Source: Capsulimonas corticalis (lineage in GTDB: Bacteria > Armatimonadota > Armatimonadia > Armatimonadales > Capsulimonadaceae). From it: 64,000 nt of DNA. The stretch is taken from the NCBI RefSeq assembly GCF_003574315.2, contig NZ_AP025739.1, positions 1,922,001 through 1,986,000 of the forward strand, read 5' to 3'. Below are positions 17,877 to 28,618 of the stretch, in pieces. Under the pieces are notes generated by a model, which worked only from the letters and a program-made list of their open reading frames with translations, was not told where the DNA came from and made no database searches. Both the position numbers and the translations under genes were made by a program. Numbering within the stretch: position 1 is the first letter of the stretch; each line of letters begins with the position of its first letter.

Positions 17877-18728
17877 TTATTTGTAATGCGCTTGCAGCTT
17901 CTGCATTCCCTGGAAGATGGAAGGCTCCGATCGGTCGCAGTTGATGGAGACATCGGCGCAGACTCCGGGCGGGTTGCTCTGCGGCAGGCTGGTGGGGTTA
18001 TTGGTCGCGTTGGCGGTGCCGCCCCACATGTTGAACTGGCTCGCAATGGGCAGGTTCGGATCGCTGATTGTTTGCGTGGGCCGCATGGCCTTCACGTGGC
18101 CATCGCAGAACACCAGGTTCATCAGTCCGGTGTGCCCGGCGAACAAGGCCGGCTGACCGAATGTCTCGGCGGCTCCGGTGTTGCCGAGATAGTCTGGATC
18201 GGCGTTGTACCAGACGACATCCGGCCACAGCGCATTGGACTCGGCGATGATGATCTTGGAGGCGGGCGTGTCGACAGACCCGATGCTGACCGCGCCGGCG
18301 CCGGCGGCGTCGAAGCCGTTGATCTCGCCGAGGCGTGGGTTCATGCCGTAGGAGATGGTGTACGGCGAATCGCTGGCGTCGCCGCTGTTAAATCGGATCT
18401 TCTCCTTCAAGGAGTTCGAGGGACATTTGAAGACGTCAAGGCTCTTCAGATACGGCGTGATATAGTCAAACCAATAGGTGGCGTATGGTTTGGGCGGATC
18501 CAGACGGCGCAGCGCGGGATACTTCTCGTCGTAATCCTGGACGTATTGCAAAAATCCCAATCCGATCTGTCGCTCGTTGGAGGCGCAGGAGATCTGCCGG
18601 GCCTTTTCGCGGGCTTTGGCGAAGACGGGGAACAGGATCGCCGCGAGAATCGCAATGATAGCGATGACAACGAGAAGCTCGATCAAAGTGAAACCTTTGA
18701 GGCGAGACTGATTGACTTGAAGTGCCAT
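17877..18728 (-). CDS. DUF1559 pseudopilin (H-X9-DG type), copy 3
   Basis: The 283-residue protein has a 12-residue leader ([12 protein letters not shown]), then the prepilin site and helix and the [22 protein letters not shown] block. The C-terminal signature is [18 protein letters not shown] 18728 was chosen because GTGGAG upstream serves as its SD; the longer frame would begin with that GTG. The promoter TTGACA-N17-TACAAT (18831-18803) is followed immediately by an operator of the arabinan type. A terminator and a small lipoprotein gene lie downstream. Expression is therefore probably sugar-controlled. Confidence 0.94.
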   Translation of the reverse strand: MALQVNQSRLKGFTLIELLVVIAIIAILAAILFPVFAKAREKARQISCASNERQIGLGFLQYVQDYDEKYPALRRLDPPKPYATYWFDYITPYLKSLDVFKCPSNSLKEKIRFNSGDASDSPYTISYGMNPRLGEINGFDAAGAGAVSIGSVDTPASKIIIAESNALWPDVVWYNADPDYLGNTGAAETFGQPALFAGHTGLMNLVFCDGHVKAMRPTQTISDPNLPIASQFNMWGGTANATNNPTSLPQSNPPGVCADVSINCDRSEPSIFQGMQKLQAHYK

Positions 18729-18766
18729 GATTTTCTCCACTAAGACTCGGCGATTAAGAATTTTAT

Positions 18767-18795
18767 TACCAATATAACCAATTGTTGCAATTAGT
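18767..18795 (-). promoter_or_regulatory. Operator copy b at the start of the copy 3 transcript
   Basis: On the minus strand ACTAAT-N6-AATTGGT-N5-TGGTAA runs from 18795 to 18767. It begins eight bases after the -10 box, so it covers the transcription start. The layout matches sites at 15978, 19117 and 20198. Confidence 0.7.
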
Positions 18796-18802
18796 TTCTC
18801 CC

Positions 18803-18831
18803 ATTGTATGACTTTAGCCGTGATCTGTCAA
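18803..18831 (-). promoter_or_regulatory. Sigma-70 promoter of pseudopilin copy 3
   Basis: Minus strand TTGACA (18831-18826), 17-base spacer, TACAAT (18808-18803). Confidence 0.85.
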
Positions 18832-19080
18832 GAAGAAATTATCCCGCGTTAAGAATTTATTTTCTCGCTCAACAAAATAATTGGTTTTAAATTGGTCTAG
18901 TTCTGGCTCCGGGCGGCGGAACAACGGGTACTTTCGACAGCTATTGGCGCGGAGCGGGAATGCTGATAATGAACGCTGGGGCGGGTGGGGTTGGAAATTG
19001 GACGCTCGTGGGCAATAGGACCAATGCGGAACCGGTTTTCTGATACGCGCAATAAAACCCAGCCCGTTTTCAGAATCGGC
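18832..19080. other. Central part of a 450-base divergent intergenic region, no gene
   Basis: No convincing ORF or RNA is seen. It holds another pair of directly repeated TTGGT elements at 18881-18896 (TTGGTTTTAAATTGGT) with different spacing from the four main operators. The rest is featureless sequence between two divergent pseudopilin promoters. Confidence 0.6.
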
Positions 19081-19146
19081 TTGACAGCAGCAGATCCAGC
19101 GCTTATAATAGTCATAACCAATACGGTTTAATTGGTAAAAATGGTA
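19081..19146 (+). promoter_or_regulatory. Promoter and operator copy c of pseudopilin copy 4
   Basis: TTGACA (19081-19086), 17 bases, TATAAT (19104-19109). The operator follows: ACCAAT (19117-19122), seven bases, AATTGGT (19130-19136), five bases, TGGT (19142-19145). The operator starts at the expected +1. Confidence 0.85.
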
Positions 19147-19182
19147 ATTTCTGCTGTTTGCGTTAAGCATCGGAGGAGGCCT

Positions 19183-20001
19183 ATGGAAAGCCAGTCAAAG
19201 ACGTATCGTGATTCGGGGTTCACATTGATTGAACTCCTCGTTGTTATTGCTATCATTGCAATATTAGCCGCCATTCTCTTTCCCGTGTTCGCGCAGGCCC
19301 GCGAAAAGGCCCGCGCGATTTCGTGTCTCTCCAATTTGAAACAGATCGGTCTGGGGCTGATCCAGTACTCGCAGGACGTGGACGAGCAGCTGCCGCCCGC
19401 CTGGATCGGCTATTCGACCGATCCTTCGATTAGCGTCGGTTTTCCCGGCAAGGCGCGCTGGATGGATGTCGTTCAGCCCTATGTGAAGAGCACCGCGATC
19501 TTTACCTGCCCGGACTCGAACACCAAGTATGTTCCCGTTCCCTCGGGAAGTAAAGTCAACGATGTTGACCCCGTCAGCGGCGTCAAGTATGAGTTTGAGA
19601 ACGGCGGCTACGCCATGAACACCACATACTTTTCCGCCGATGACGCCGCGCAGCCGCCGACGCCCATTCCGGATGTCCCCAGCGAATCCTCCAAGAACCT
19701 CGCCAGCATTCCGGACCCGGCCGGCACGCTCTATGTCTTTGACTTCATCAACGCCGACTGCTCGTTCCAGTGCGTGTGGGGCGGCATCACGATTGGTTGG
19801 GCGCAGCCGACGATCGACACGGCGGCCCACCCGCGAACGCTGGGAGTGGGCGGACTGCTGAGCGAACTGCACCAGGGCCGCGTCAACTCCCTCTTCTGCG
19901 ATGGTCACGCCAAAGCCGTCACACTGGACTATATGACGGAAAAAGCGACCAGCGGCCCGACCGCCGGCGCTTACAAGCACTTTACGATCAACGACGATTA
20001 A
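19183..20001 (+). CDS. DUF1559 pseudopilin (H-X9-DG type), copy 4
   Basis: The 272-residue protein has a 12-residue leader ([12 protein letters not shown]) and the prepilin site and helix, here followed by the variant [22 protein letters not shown]. The C-terminal signature is [18 protein letters not shown] 19183 follows a strong GGAGGAGG. It has its own promoter, the shared arabinan-type operator and its own perfect terminator, so it is a single-gene unit. It is predicted to be cleaved by prepilin peptidase and displayed at the envelope. The partner structure is unknown. Confidence 0.95.
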   Translation: MESQSKTYRDSGFTLIELLVVIAIIAILAAILFPVFAQAREKARAISCLSNLKQIGLGLIQYSQDVDEQLPPAWIGYSTDPSISVGFPGKARWMDVVQPYVKSTAIFTCPDSNTKYVPVPSGSKVNDVDPVSGVKYEFENGGYAMNTTYFSADDAAQPPTPIPDVPSESSKNLASIPDPAGTLYVFDFINADCSFQCVWGGITIGWAQPTIDTAAHPRTLGVGGLLSELHQGRVNSLFCDGHAKAVTLDYMTEKATSGPTAGAYKHFTINDD

Positions 20002-20031
20002 TTTGGCCTTCGTTCCAACGCGCGTCCCGCC

Positions 20032-20072
20032 GGCCCTTCGCTTCTGATGATCAGAAGCGAAGGGCCTTTGTT
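20032..20072 (+). terminator. Terminator of pseudopilin copy 4
   Basis: A perfect 16-bp stem (20032-20047 with 20051-20066), TGA loop, then TTTGTT. Confidence 0.92.
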
Positions 20073-20162
20073 ATGTGATCCGCCGAAGAAATGACTTGAA
20101 CCAATTTAAACCAATTTTTCCGGTATGTTTGCTAAAATAATTATTTTAGATTCCGAATCCGC

Positions 20163-20226
20163 TTGACAGAAGCGAAATTTCCCTATATAATAACTAAACC
20201 AATAGAAACAATTGGTTTAAATGGTA
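20163..20226 (+). promoter_or_regulatory. Promoter and operator copy d of pseudopilin copy 5
   Basis: TTGACA (20163-20168), 17 bases, TATAAT (20186-20191). The operator ACCAAT (20198-20203), six bases, AATTGGT (20210-20216), five bases, TGGTA (20222-20226) begins seven bases after the -10. Confidence 0.87.
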
Positions 20227-20265
20227 ACGAAAGATTTTTATTCCTGATCGGCACCGGAGAAAATT

Positions 20266-21033
20266 ATGGCAATTCGAACCCAAGGGCCTCGTCAAAAAGG
20301 CTTCACGTTGATTGAGCTCCTCGTTGTGATCGCAATCATTGCGATTCTCGCGGCAATCCTGTTCCCCGTCTTCGCTAAAGCCCGCGAGAAGGCTCGGCAA
20401 ACATCCTGCGCTTCCAATCTCAAGCAAATCGGTCTGGGAATGCTGCAATACGTTCAGGACAACGACGAGACGCTGGCTCCGCAATTTTTAGGCGGCTATG
20501 TTCCTTCTAATCCCGCCACCGGGTCGTACAAATGGATGGACATGATCTATCCTTACGAGAAGAACACGCAAATTTTTAGCTGCAATGATAAAACTTCGAA
20601 CCAGTTTATCTATTATAAGAACGAGACTCCGGCGGAAGCGGCGACTTGGGACTGGATGGGGAGCTATGCGCTCAACGTATCCTACTGGGGCAGCAAAAAT
20701 AGCGTCAACAAGCACCATCCCACCTACGATTCCGACAGCGTAAACCCGGATCAAGGCGCAAATACCCTGGCGAACCTCCCCGTCCCGGCGCAGACCATTT
20801 GGGTCACGGATGGAAACTGGTTTACCACGGGATGGTATGACGTGCCCCAGAATCCCGTCGGCCCGTGGACGGAAGCCAATAACGGATTTGACGCCTCCGC
20901 GGCTCGCCACACCAATCGTGTCAACGTTCTGTGGTGTGATGGTCATGTCACGTCGCCGACTCGCGATTATCTGGCGACCCCGGCAAACGACAACTCGGGC
21001 GCCTACAAGTATTGGACTACCGAAGACGATTAG
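20266..21033 (+). CDS. DUF1559 pseudopilin (H-X9-DG type), copy 5
   Basis: The 255-residue protein has a 12-residue leader ([12 protein letters not shown]), the prepilin site and helix and [22 protein letters not shown]. The globular domain is rich in Trp and Tyr ([25 protein letters not shown]), as expected for a carbohydrate-contacting surface. It ends with [15 protein letters not shown]. The SD is a weak GGAGAAA before ATG 20266. It is controlled by operator copy d. The DUF1573 gene begins 42 bases downstream without an intervening terminator, so the two are probably co-transcribed. Confidence 0.94.
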   Translation: MAIRTQGPRQKGFTLIELLVVIAIIAILAAILFPVFAKAREKARQTSCASNLKQIGLGMLQYVQDNDETLAPQFLGGYVPSNPATGSYKWMDMIYPYEKNTQIFSCNDKTSNQFIYYKNETPAEAATWDWMGSYALNVSYWGSKNSVNKHHPTYDSDSVNPDQGANTLANLPVPAQTIWVTDGNWFTTGWYDVPQNPVGPWTEANNGFDASAARHTNRVNVLWCDGHVTSPTRDYLATPANDNSGAYKYWTTEDD

Positions 21034-21075
21034 TTCCTGCGGGATCGGCTGCCTTTGGGATAAAAACGGGTCAAT

Positions 21076-21585
21076 ATGATGCGTATTCAGAAGGTTGTGA
21101 TCTTTGTCCTGCTCGCGGCGCCGTTCTTCGGCGCCGCGCAGCTTGCGGCGAGCGCATCGCCGAGCGCTCTCTCCGCCAAGCTCTCGCCGATTCCACAGGC
21201 CGGCCTGGTGGTTGCGCCCGTCGGCGGCGTTCACGCGCTGGCGGCGAATGTGGGAAGCGTCGATGTGGGGACGGTGGGCGCGCAAGAGGCCGCTGTCACG
21301 CGCGATTTTGTATTGAAGAACGCCGGGAGCCTGCCGCTGACGATCACCGAGCTTCAGCCGTCCTGCGACTGTACGAGCGCGGTGTTCGACCCTGCTCCGC
21401 TCGGGCGCGACGCTCGGGAGACGCTGCTGCCCGGCGGGCGGGTGACGGTCAAGATGACGGTTCGTCTTTCCGGGCGCGGGCCGGGAGAGTTTACCCATTC
21501 GATTTTTGTCTGCGTAAAAGATCGGCCGCAGAATGTCGCCATGCTTCAGATTGTCGGCATCCTCAAGACGGCGTCGAAGCCGTGA
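21076..21585 (+). CDS. Secreted DUF1573-domain protein
   Basis: The 169-residue protein has a signal peptide (about residues 1-27). A DUF1573 immunoglobulin-like fold follows, recognisable by VGTVGAQEAAVTRDFVLKNAGSLPLTITELQPSCDCT and the later LLPGGRVTVKMTV segment. The SCDCT cysteines are typical. DUF1573 proteins are extracytoplasmic and frequently sit beside carbohydrate or pilin genes in Planctomycetes-like genomes, and their biochemical role is not established. It follows pseudopilin copy 5 in the same direction, so it may assist its folding or surface assembly. Confidence 0.85.
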   Translation: MMRIQKVVIFVLLAAPFFGAAQLAASASPSALSAKLSPIPQAGLVVAPVGGVHALAANVGSVDVGTVGAQEAAVTRDFVLKNAGSLPLTITELQPSCDCTSAVFDPAPLGRDARETLLPGGRVTVKMTVRLSGRGPGEFTHSIFVCVKDRPQNVAMLQIVGILKTASKP

Positions 21586-21669
21586 ATATTGGGGGCCATA
21601 ATATTTGGGAATGATGAGACTTCTCCGGATCGGCCGGAACCATTGTCTCATTGAGGAGCCTGGACATTT

Positions 21670-23175
21670 ATGTCGCGATCATCGGTAGTAGTTTGTACGG
21701 ACGAAGTTCTCGGAACGATCTCTCCCCTGCTCTACGGGCACTTCGCCGAACATCTGGGGCGCTGCTGTTACGACGGCCTCTGGGTCGGTCCCCAGTCGCC
21801 GATCCCGAACAAAGGCGGATTTCGGGTCGATGTGCTGGATGCGCTGAAGCGACTGGGCGTCCCCCAGCTGCGCTGGCCGGGCGGGTGCTTCGCGGACAGC
21901 TACCATTGGCGCGAGGGGATTGGGCCGCCTGAGCGGCGTCCGCGCACCCTGGCGGAGAGCTGCGGGCATCAATCCGTGGAGACCAATCAGATCGGGACGC
22001 ACGAGTTCATGGCGCTCTGCCGCGAGATCGGCGCGGAGCCGTATCTCGCGGGCAATGTGGGATCCGGATCGCCGCAGGAGCTGATGGAGTGGGTGCAGTA
22101 CTGCAACGCGACAGCCGACACGACCCTGGTGCGCGAGCGCGCCGCCAACGGGCATCCCGAGCCGATGAACGTGCGCTATTGGGGCGTCGGCAACGAGAGC
22201 TGGGCGTGCGGCGGCAACTACGACGCGCTGGATTACGCCAAGGAGTTCAAACGCTACGCGACATTTATCAAGCAGGTCGACCATGGCGTGCAGCTGGTCG
22301 CCTGCGGCGATCATAGCCCGGAATGGAACGCCAAGGTCGTGGAGGCCAATTGCCGCCATCTGCACCTGATGGACCACCTCTCGATCCATCGCTACTGGGC
22401 CGGCGGCCACTCGACGGATTTCAGCGAGGCCGAGTACTACCAGCTCCAGCGCGGTCCCGATGTGGTGGACGGCGATATTCGGGCCGCCGACGCCATGCTG
22501 ACCTATTTCGAGAGGCCGGGCCACAGGATCGGCATCGCCTTCGACGAGTGGGGCGTCTGGCATCCCGACGCGACGATCGCCTCGGACTTCGAAGCGCCCA
22601 GCACCCTGAGCGCCGCCGTGACGGCGGCGGGCGTGTTCGACGTCTTCCACCGATGGAGCGGCCGGCTGACCATGGCCAACATCGCGCAGATCGTCAACGT
22701 CCTTCAGGCGCTGATCCAAACGCAGGGCGAGCACATGTGGCTGACGCCGACCTACCATGTCTTTGCGATGTACGCGGCGCATCGCGGGGCGCGGGCCGTT
22801 CGTACGGAGATTACGGGCGCCGACATGCGGGCCATGCCGGCGGTGCGCCAGCCGTTCCCTGTGCCGCAAATGGAACCGGGAACGCTCAGCATGCTCTCGG
22901 CGTCCGCATCCATCACTGACGGCGGGGTCGCGATCAGCCTCAGCAACCGGCATATGACGCAAACGCAGGAAGTCGAGATCGAATTGCGCGGCCGGACGGC
23001 GACGCGCGCGGTGGCCTCGATTCTGTCCGGAGACGGCCCAAACGCGTGCAACTCCGCGGCGCAGCCCAGCCGAGTCGGGCCGAGCGAACACGTGATTTCG
23101 GTCACGGAAGGCAAGATCATTATGGCGCTGGCGCCCTGCTCCGTGCAGACCGTGATGGTGAGCGATCGTGGTTGA
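21670..23175 (+). CDS. GH51 alpha-L-arabinofuranosidase
   Basis: The 501-residue TIM-barrel enzyme of clan GH-A has no signal peptide. The N-terminal block SPLLYGHFAEHLGRCCYDG and RWPGGCFADSYHWREGIGP are GH51 hallmarks. The acid/base is Glu176 (WGVGNESW) and the nucleophile is Glu293 (FDEWGVW). A C-terminal beta-sandwich of about 120 residues ends the chain. It releases L-arabinose from arabinan or arabinoxylan oligosaccharides in the cytoplasm. ATG 21670 has GAGGAG about 11 bases upstream. A second, more divergent GH51 gene lies downstream with its own promoter. Confidence 0.95.
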   Translation: MSRSSVVVCTDEVLGTISPLLYGHFAEHLGRCCYDGLWVGPQSPIPNKGGFRVDVLDALKRLGVPQLRWPGGCFADSYHWREGIGPPERRPRTLAESCGHQSVETNQIGTHEFMALCREIGAEPYLAGNVGSGSPQELMEWVQYCNATADTTLVRERAANGHPEPMNVRYWGVGNESWACGGNYDALDYAKEFKRYATFIKQVDHGVQLVACGDHSPEWNAKVVEANCRHLHLMDHLSIHRYWAGGHSTDFSEAEYYQLQRGPDVVDGDIRAADAMLTYFERPGHRIGIAFDEWGVWHPDATIASDFEAPSTLSAAVTAAGVFDVFHRWSGRLTMANIAQIVNVLQALIQTQGEHMWLTPTYHVFAMYAAHRGARAVRTEITGADMRAMPAVRQPFPVPQMEPGTLSMLSASASITDGGVAISLSNRHMTQTQEVEIELRGRTATRAVASILSGDGPNACNSAAQPSRVGPSEHVISVTEGKIIMALAPCSVQTVMVSDRG

Positions 23176-23176
23176 T

Positions 23177-24810
<1,634 letters not shown>

Positions 24811-24815
24811 GGGAA

Positions 24816-24958
24816 GAGGCCCTCACCCGGCCCTTCGCCAACTCTCTTCATTCGGGGAGAGGGTTAGGAGTAAGATTTGGATCAAAGATCCAAACAAAAA
24901 ATCCCTCTGACTCCCCCTCTCCCAAAATTGGGAGAGGGGGCCGGGGGGTGAGGGCCTC
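24816..24958. repeat. 143-bp palindromic intergenic repeat (MITE-like)
   Basis: The terminal inverted repeats are 13 bp and perfect (GAGGCCCTCACCC at 24816-24828, complement at 24946-24958). An internal perfect 13-bp hairpin lies at 24913-24940 (CCCCCTCTCCCAA / TTGGGAGAGGGGG, AA loop). The pyrimidine-rich CCCTCACCC / GGGAGAGGG composition is a type often seen as multi-copy intergenic elements. It separates the GH51 gene from the convergent regulator gene. Confidence 0.7.
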
Positions 24959-24963
24959 CCCTC

Positions 24964-26031
24964 CTACGCCGCGCCTATCTCCGCTCCGTCTCCCGTGGCC
25001 GGCGCGCTGGTATTGTCGCTGAACCACGCCAGCGGGTAGCGGACCAGGCGGCCGACGGAGATGGGGGAGCTTCCCAGATTGCGCAGCTCGGCGACGGCGT
25101 CGCGGGCCATCGCCTGGATGGGGATGGCGAGCGAGTGGATGTCGAGCGCCTTGTCCGCGACGATCGGGAGTCCGTCGAAGCTGACGATCATCAGGGATTC
25201 GGAATCGCGGGAGGAGTGCTGGCGCAGGCCGGCCCGGAAGCCGACCGCGAGCCAGTCGTTGGTCACGATCACTCCGGTTTGCTCGCCGGTCTCCGGCAGG
25301 CTCCACTCCAGGCCAAGCTTCAAGCCCGCCGCATAGCTCAGGTGGCTGTCCACAAACGACAGCGCGATCTCCGCGCCCGCGCAGAACTCCTGGCAGCCGC
25401 TCCAGCGATCCTGAGACGAGGGAATGTCGTGACGGCCCACATAGACGATCCGGCGGCAGCCGCGGCGCGCCAGGAACTCGGCGGCGTCGGCGCCGGCCTG
25501 CTTGTCCTCCAGCATGAAGATGCTGGCCCGGCGGCGGGGACGCATGTCCGGACTCATCAGAAGGCCGACGACCGGTGGATCGCTCGGGCGCAGATCGTCC
25601 ACGATCTTCTGCCCCGCCAGTCCCAGGGTGATGGCGCCGTCCTCCAGGCGATACGGTCCGCCGCCCGCCCCGACGCGCTCGATCATGCAGCGCGCGCCTT
25701 CGGATTGCAGATTGTCCTGGAGACATTCGAAGAGATACGAGACAAAGGGGTCGCTGCCAAGCTTGAGCCGCTCGTCGATCAGCACCGCGACGCGATGCAG
25801 CTGCGTCTTATCCGGCGACAGCGCATACGTGCCGCTGCCGATCTTCTGCTCGATCAATCCTTCGGCGCGCAGGCTCGCCAGAATCGTGCGCAGCCGGGGA
25901 CGGGAGATCTGAAGCTGCTCCGCGAGGTCTCGCTCGCTGGGAAGCCGCTGGCCGGACATTTGCAGGACAAGGCCGCGCACCTTTTCCTCGACGATTTTAT
26001 CGATACTGGCTTTCGATGACTGGTTATTCAT
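24964..26031 (-). CDS. GntR-LacI hybrid (AraR-like) sugar-responsive repressor
   Basis: The 355-residue protein has an N-terminal GntR winged HTH (about 8-70; RLPSERDLAEQLQISRPRLRTIL and LRAEGLIEQKIGSGTYAL). A LacI/periplasmic-binding-type sensor (about 80-340) follows. This is the AraR architecture, in which arabinose releases the repressor. The gene is divergent from the ABC importer and convergent with the GH51 gene. It is the best local candidate to bind the TTGGT/ACCAAT operators found at the arabinanase, pseudopilin and importer promoters. No clear SD precedes ATG 26031. A near-palindrome CGGATACGTATTCG at 26041-26054 may be its own operator. Confidence 0.88.
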   Translation of the reverse strand: MNNQSSKASIDKIVEEKVRGLVLQMSGQRLPSERDLAEQLQISRPRLRTILASLRAEGLIEQKIGSGTYALSPDKTQLHRVAVLIDERLKLGSDPFVSYLFECLQDNLQSEGARCMIERVGAGGGPYRLEDGAITLGLAGQKIVDDLRPSDPPVVGLLMSPDMRPRRRASIFMLEDKQAGADAAEFLARRGCRRIVYVGRHDIPSSQDRWSGCQEFCAGAEIALSFVDSHLSYAAGLKLGLEWSLPETGEQTGVIVTNDWLAVGFRAGLRQHSSRDSESLMIVSFDGLPIVADKALDIHSLAIPIQAMARDAVAELRNLGSSPISVGRLVRYPLAWFSDNTSAPATGDGAEIGAA

Positions 26032-26183
26032 GAAATACAACGGATACGTATTCGGAAACACGTTTTCTTATTCGGCGGGGATCGCACAATTCTCGCGTTG
26101 CGCGTGGTATCTTATACGGTGACAATCCGGATTGTACCATTTTTTTCGCCGAAGCGTATCGCCTCTCTGAAGAGAATTGGTAG

Positions 26184-26253
26184 CCCAATAATTAGAATTG
26201 GGCGAATTTATCGCATATTGGTTGTTGACACGGCAAAGTCCGTGTGCTATGAT
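26184..26253 (+). promoter_or_regulatory. ABC importer promoter with variant operator
   Basis: CCCAAT-N6-AATTGGG (26184-26202) has the same arm spacing as the pseudopilin operators. The promoter TTGACA (26225-26230), 17 bases, TATGAT (26248-26253) lies downstream, with an ATTGGT element (26217-26222) touching the -35. Confidence 0.75.
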
Positions 26254-26319
26254 GGGGAACAATCGGAAGGGTGGGTGCGCAGCCGTCGTCCCAATCAAGG
26301 CCGGCTCAAACGCGTCGCT

Positions 26320-27612
26320 ATGTATCAACGTCTTTTTCGCTGCTGTATCAATGCGACTGTTACCATTCTGCTGGCTGCGACGCTGAGCGGGTGCCGCCCG
26401 GCGGGAAACGCCACGCCCGAAGCCGGCGGCAAAACGGTGATCAATTTCTGGAATGGTTTTACCGGTCCGGACGGCAAGACCATGGGCAAAATGGTCGCCC
26501 AGTTCGAACAGGAAAATCCCGATGTCCAGGTCAACATGCAGCTGATCCCCTGGGGGACCTATTACGATAAGCTGACGCTGTCGCTGGCCTACGGGGGCGC
26601 GCCGGACGTCTTTATCATGCAGGCGGCGCGCTTTTCGGAGTACGCCTCGTTCCACACGCTCAAGCCGCTCTCCGGCCAATACCAGTCCGACAAGACGCCG
26701 CTCGGCGCTCAGGACTTCGCGCCGGTGCCGTGGCGTGAAAGCTACTACCAGGGCGTGCAGTACGCGCTGCCGCTCGACATCCATCCGATCGGGCTTTACT
26801 ATAATACAAAGCTGTTTCGGGATGCGGGGATCGTGGATGAGCACGGCGACGCGAAGCCGCCCGCGACGCTGGACGAGTTTCTTGCCGACGCGAAGAAGCT
26901 CACGAAAGATACGACCGGCAATGGGCGCACCGATCAGTGGGGATTCGTCATTACCAATGAGCACTCCAACTGGCTGACTTTCGCGCACCAGTTCGGCGGC
27001 GATATCGTGACGCCGGACGGCAAGCACGGCGCGATGTCGTCGCCCGAGGCGCTCCAGGCGACCCATCTGATGTGCGACTTGATCTATAAAGACAAAGTCG
27101 CGCCGAAACCCGAAGGCGTCGACGCCTGGCTGGCGCTGCGCCAGGGCAAGGCGGCGATGGCGATGGAGGGCATCTATATGGTGCAGTCTCTGGAAGAGCA
27201 AAAGAGCCTCCAGTTCGCCGGCGCTCCCATTCCCCAGTTTGGGCCGAAGCAAGGCGTCTGGGGCGGAACGCATCTTCTCTGCCAGCCGGCGGACATCTCG
27301 CCGGCGCAGTCCAAGGCGGCGTGGCGATTAATGCGATATATCTCCGATCACAGCCTGGAGTGGGGCAAGGCCGGGCAGATCCCCGCGCGCGTCGCCGTCG
27401 AGCGGTCGACGGCGTTCCAGGCGCTTCCCGTACAGGCCCAGTTCGGCAAACAAGTGGACTATGTCGTCTATGACCCACAGATCCCGCGGGCGAACGCCCT
27501 GAACCAATTCGCCGATCCCGCCATTGAGGCCGCGCTGCTGCAATTGCAAACGCCGGAAGACGCCATGCGCGACGCGGATCGCCGCATCGACCAGCTCCTG
27601 AAACGACCATGA
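26320..27612 (+). CDS. ABC-type sugar-binding lipoprotein
   Basis: The 430-residue extracellular solute-binding protein of the family 1 (MalE/UgpB-like) type has its lipobox at ATLSGC (Cys25). Family blocks include INFWNGFTGPDGKTMGKMV, QFEQENPDVQVN, GGAPDVFIMQ, ALPLDIHPIGLYYNTKLF and GKAAMAMEGIYM. It captures an oligosaccharide, plausibly arabino-oligosaccharides given the neighbours, and delivers it to the two permeases. ATG 26320 was chosen because the longer frame would include the promoter. Its stop overlaps the first permease ATG by four bases. No ATPase gene is in the operon, so a shared MsmK-like ATPase elsewhere is likely. Confidence 0.94.
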   Translation: MYQRLFRCCINATVTILLAATLSGCRPAGNATPEAGGKTVINFWNGFTGPDGKTMGKMVAQFEQENPDVQVNMQLIPWGTYYDKLTLSLAYGGAPDVFIMQAARFSEYASFHTLKPLSGQYQSDKTPLGAQDFAPVPWRESYYQGVQYALPLDIHPIGLYYNTKLFRDAGIVDEHGDAKPPATLDEFLADAKKLTKDTTGNGRTDQWGFVITNEHSNWLTFAHQFGGDIVTPDGKHGAMSSPEALQATHLMCDLIYKDKVAPKPEGVDAWLALRQGKAAMAMEGIYMVQSLEEQKSLQFAGAPIPQFGPKQGVWGGTHLLCQPADISPAQSKAAWRLMRYISDHSLEWGKAGQIPARVAVERSTAFQALPVQAQFGKQVDYVVYDPQIPRANALNQFADPAIEAALLQLQTPEDAMRDADRRIDQLLKRP

Positions 27613-28604
27613 GCATCACCATCAAATCCACATCGCTCAGCTCGGCCAAGCCGGCGGCCGTCTCTCGCGCCGCCGCGCCGGCGGCCGCTCCTCGCCGCGA
27701 CGACCGCTGGAGCGGCTGGCTCTTCGCCCTGCCGCACTTCCTGCTGTTTCTCGTGTTCCTGCTCGCGCCGACCCTTTTTGGTCTGTACCTGTCGCTGCAC
27801 AACTGGCACGTGCTGGCGAAGCATCATCCCTTTGTCGGACTTGCGAACTATCAATCGGCGCTTTCCGACGATATCTTCTGGCTGGCGCTGCGCAACACGG
27901 CCTACTTCGTCATTCTGGCTGTGCCGGCCGGCAATCTGGTCTCGCTGCTGCTGGCGCTCGGGCTTGCCGGGGTGAAACGCTTCGCCACATTCTATAAAGT
28001 GGCGTTCTATCTGCCGGTCGTCATCTCCATCGCCGTCGTCGCGGTGCTCTGGCAGTGGCTGTTCAACACCCAGGTCGGCCTGCTCAACCTTTATCTGGAC
28101 GCCGCCGTGACCGGCCTGCGTCATCTTGGCTTGCCGCTAGCGCCGTTCGAGCCGATCCCCTGGCTTTCCAACCCGCACATGGCGATGCCGTCGATCGCCT
28201 TGATGTCGATCTGGTGGGGCGCCGGCGGTAATATGATCCTGTACCTCGCCGGCATCAACAACATCGCCCCGGATTACTATGAGGCGGCGACCATCGACGG
28301 CGCGAACGGCTGGCAGCGCTTCTGGGCGATCACCTGGCCGCTGCTGAAGCCGACGACCTTGTTCTGCCTGGTCTTCTCCGTGCTCGGGGCCTTCCAGGTC
28401 TTCGGCCAGTCTTATGTGCTCTATGGCGGCGCTTCCGGCCCAGGCCGCGCGGCGCTGACCATGGTGCTCTATATGTACCAGCAGGGCTTCAGCCAGTACG
28501 AGATCGGCTACGGCGCCGCGATTGCGTACCTGCTGTTCGCGGTCGTCCTGATGCTCACGGGCATCCAATTCTGGCTGTTCTCCGGCCGGAAGGCGAAAGA
28601 CTGA
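27609..28604 (+). CDS. Sugar ABC transporter permease (MalF-like)
   Basis: The 331-residue protein has a proline/alanine-rich cytoplasmic N-terminus followed by six predicted membrane helices. The EAA loop that contacts the ATPase is visible as EAATIDGANGWQRFWAITWP. The ATG overlaps the binding-protein stop (ATGA), showing translational coupling. With the next gene it forms the heterodimeric channel of a carbohydrate uptake (CUT1) importer in the inner membrane. Confidence 0.95.
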   Translation: MSITIKSTSLSSAKPAAVSRAAAPAAAPRRDDRWSGWLFALPHFLLFLVFLLAPTLFGLYLSLHNWHVLAKHHPFVGLANYQSALSDDIFWLALRNTAYFVILAVPAGNLVSLLLALGLAGVKRFATFYKVAFYLPVVISIAVVAVLWQWLFNTQVGLLNLYLDAAVTGLRHLGLPLAPFEPIPWLSNPHMAMPSIALMSIWWGAGGNMILYLAGINNIAPDYYEAATIDGANGWQRFWAITWPLLKPTTLFCLVFSVLGAFQVFGQSYVLYGGASGPGRAALTMVLYMYQQGFSQYEIGYGAAIAYLLFAVVLMLTGIQFWLFSGRKAKD

Positions 28605-28618
28605 GGAATTTCAAGTTT

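Noticed and set aside
18814-19170. 118-codon minus-strand frame in the 450-base intergenic region
   Set aside because: It spans both divergent promoters, has Asn/Tyr/Cys-rich atypical composition and no SD.
26098-26319. N-terminal extension of the sugar-binding lipoprotein
   Set aside because: It would translate through the promoter and operator and place the lipobox about 100 residues inside the protein.
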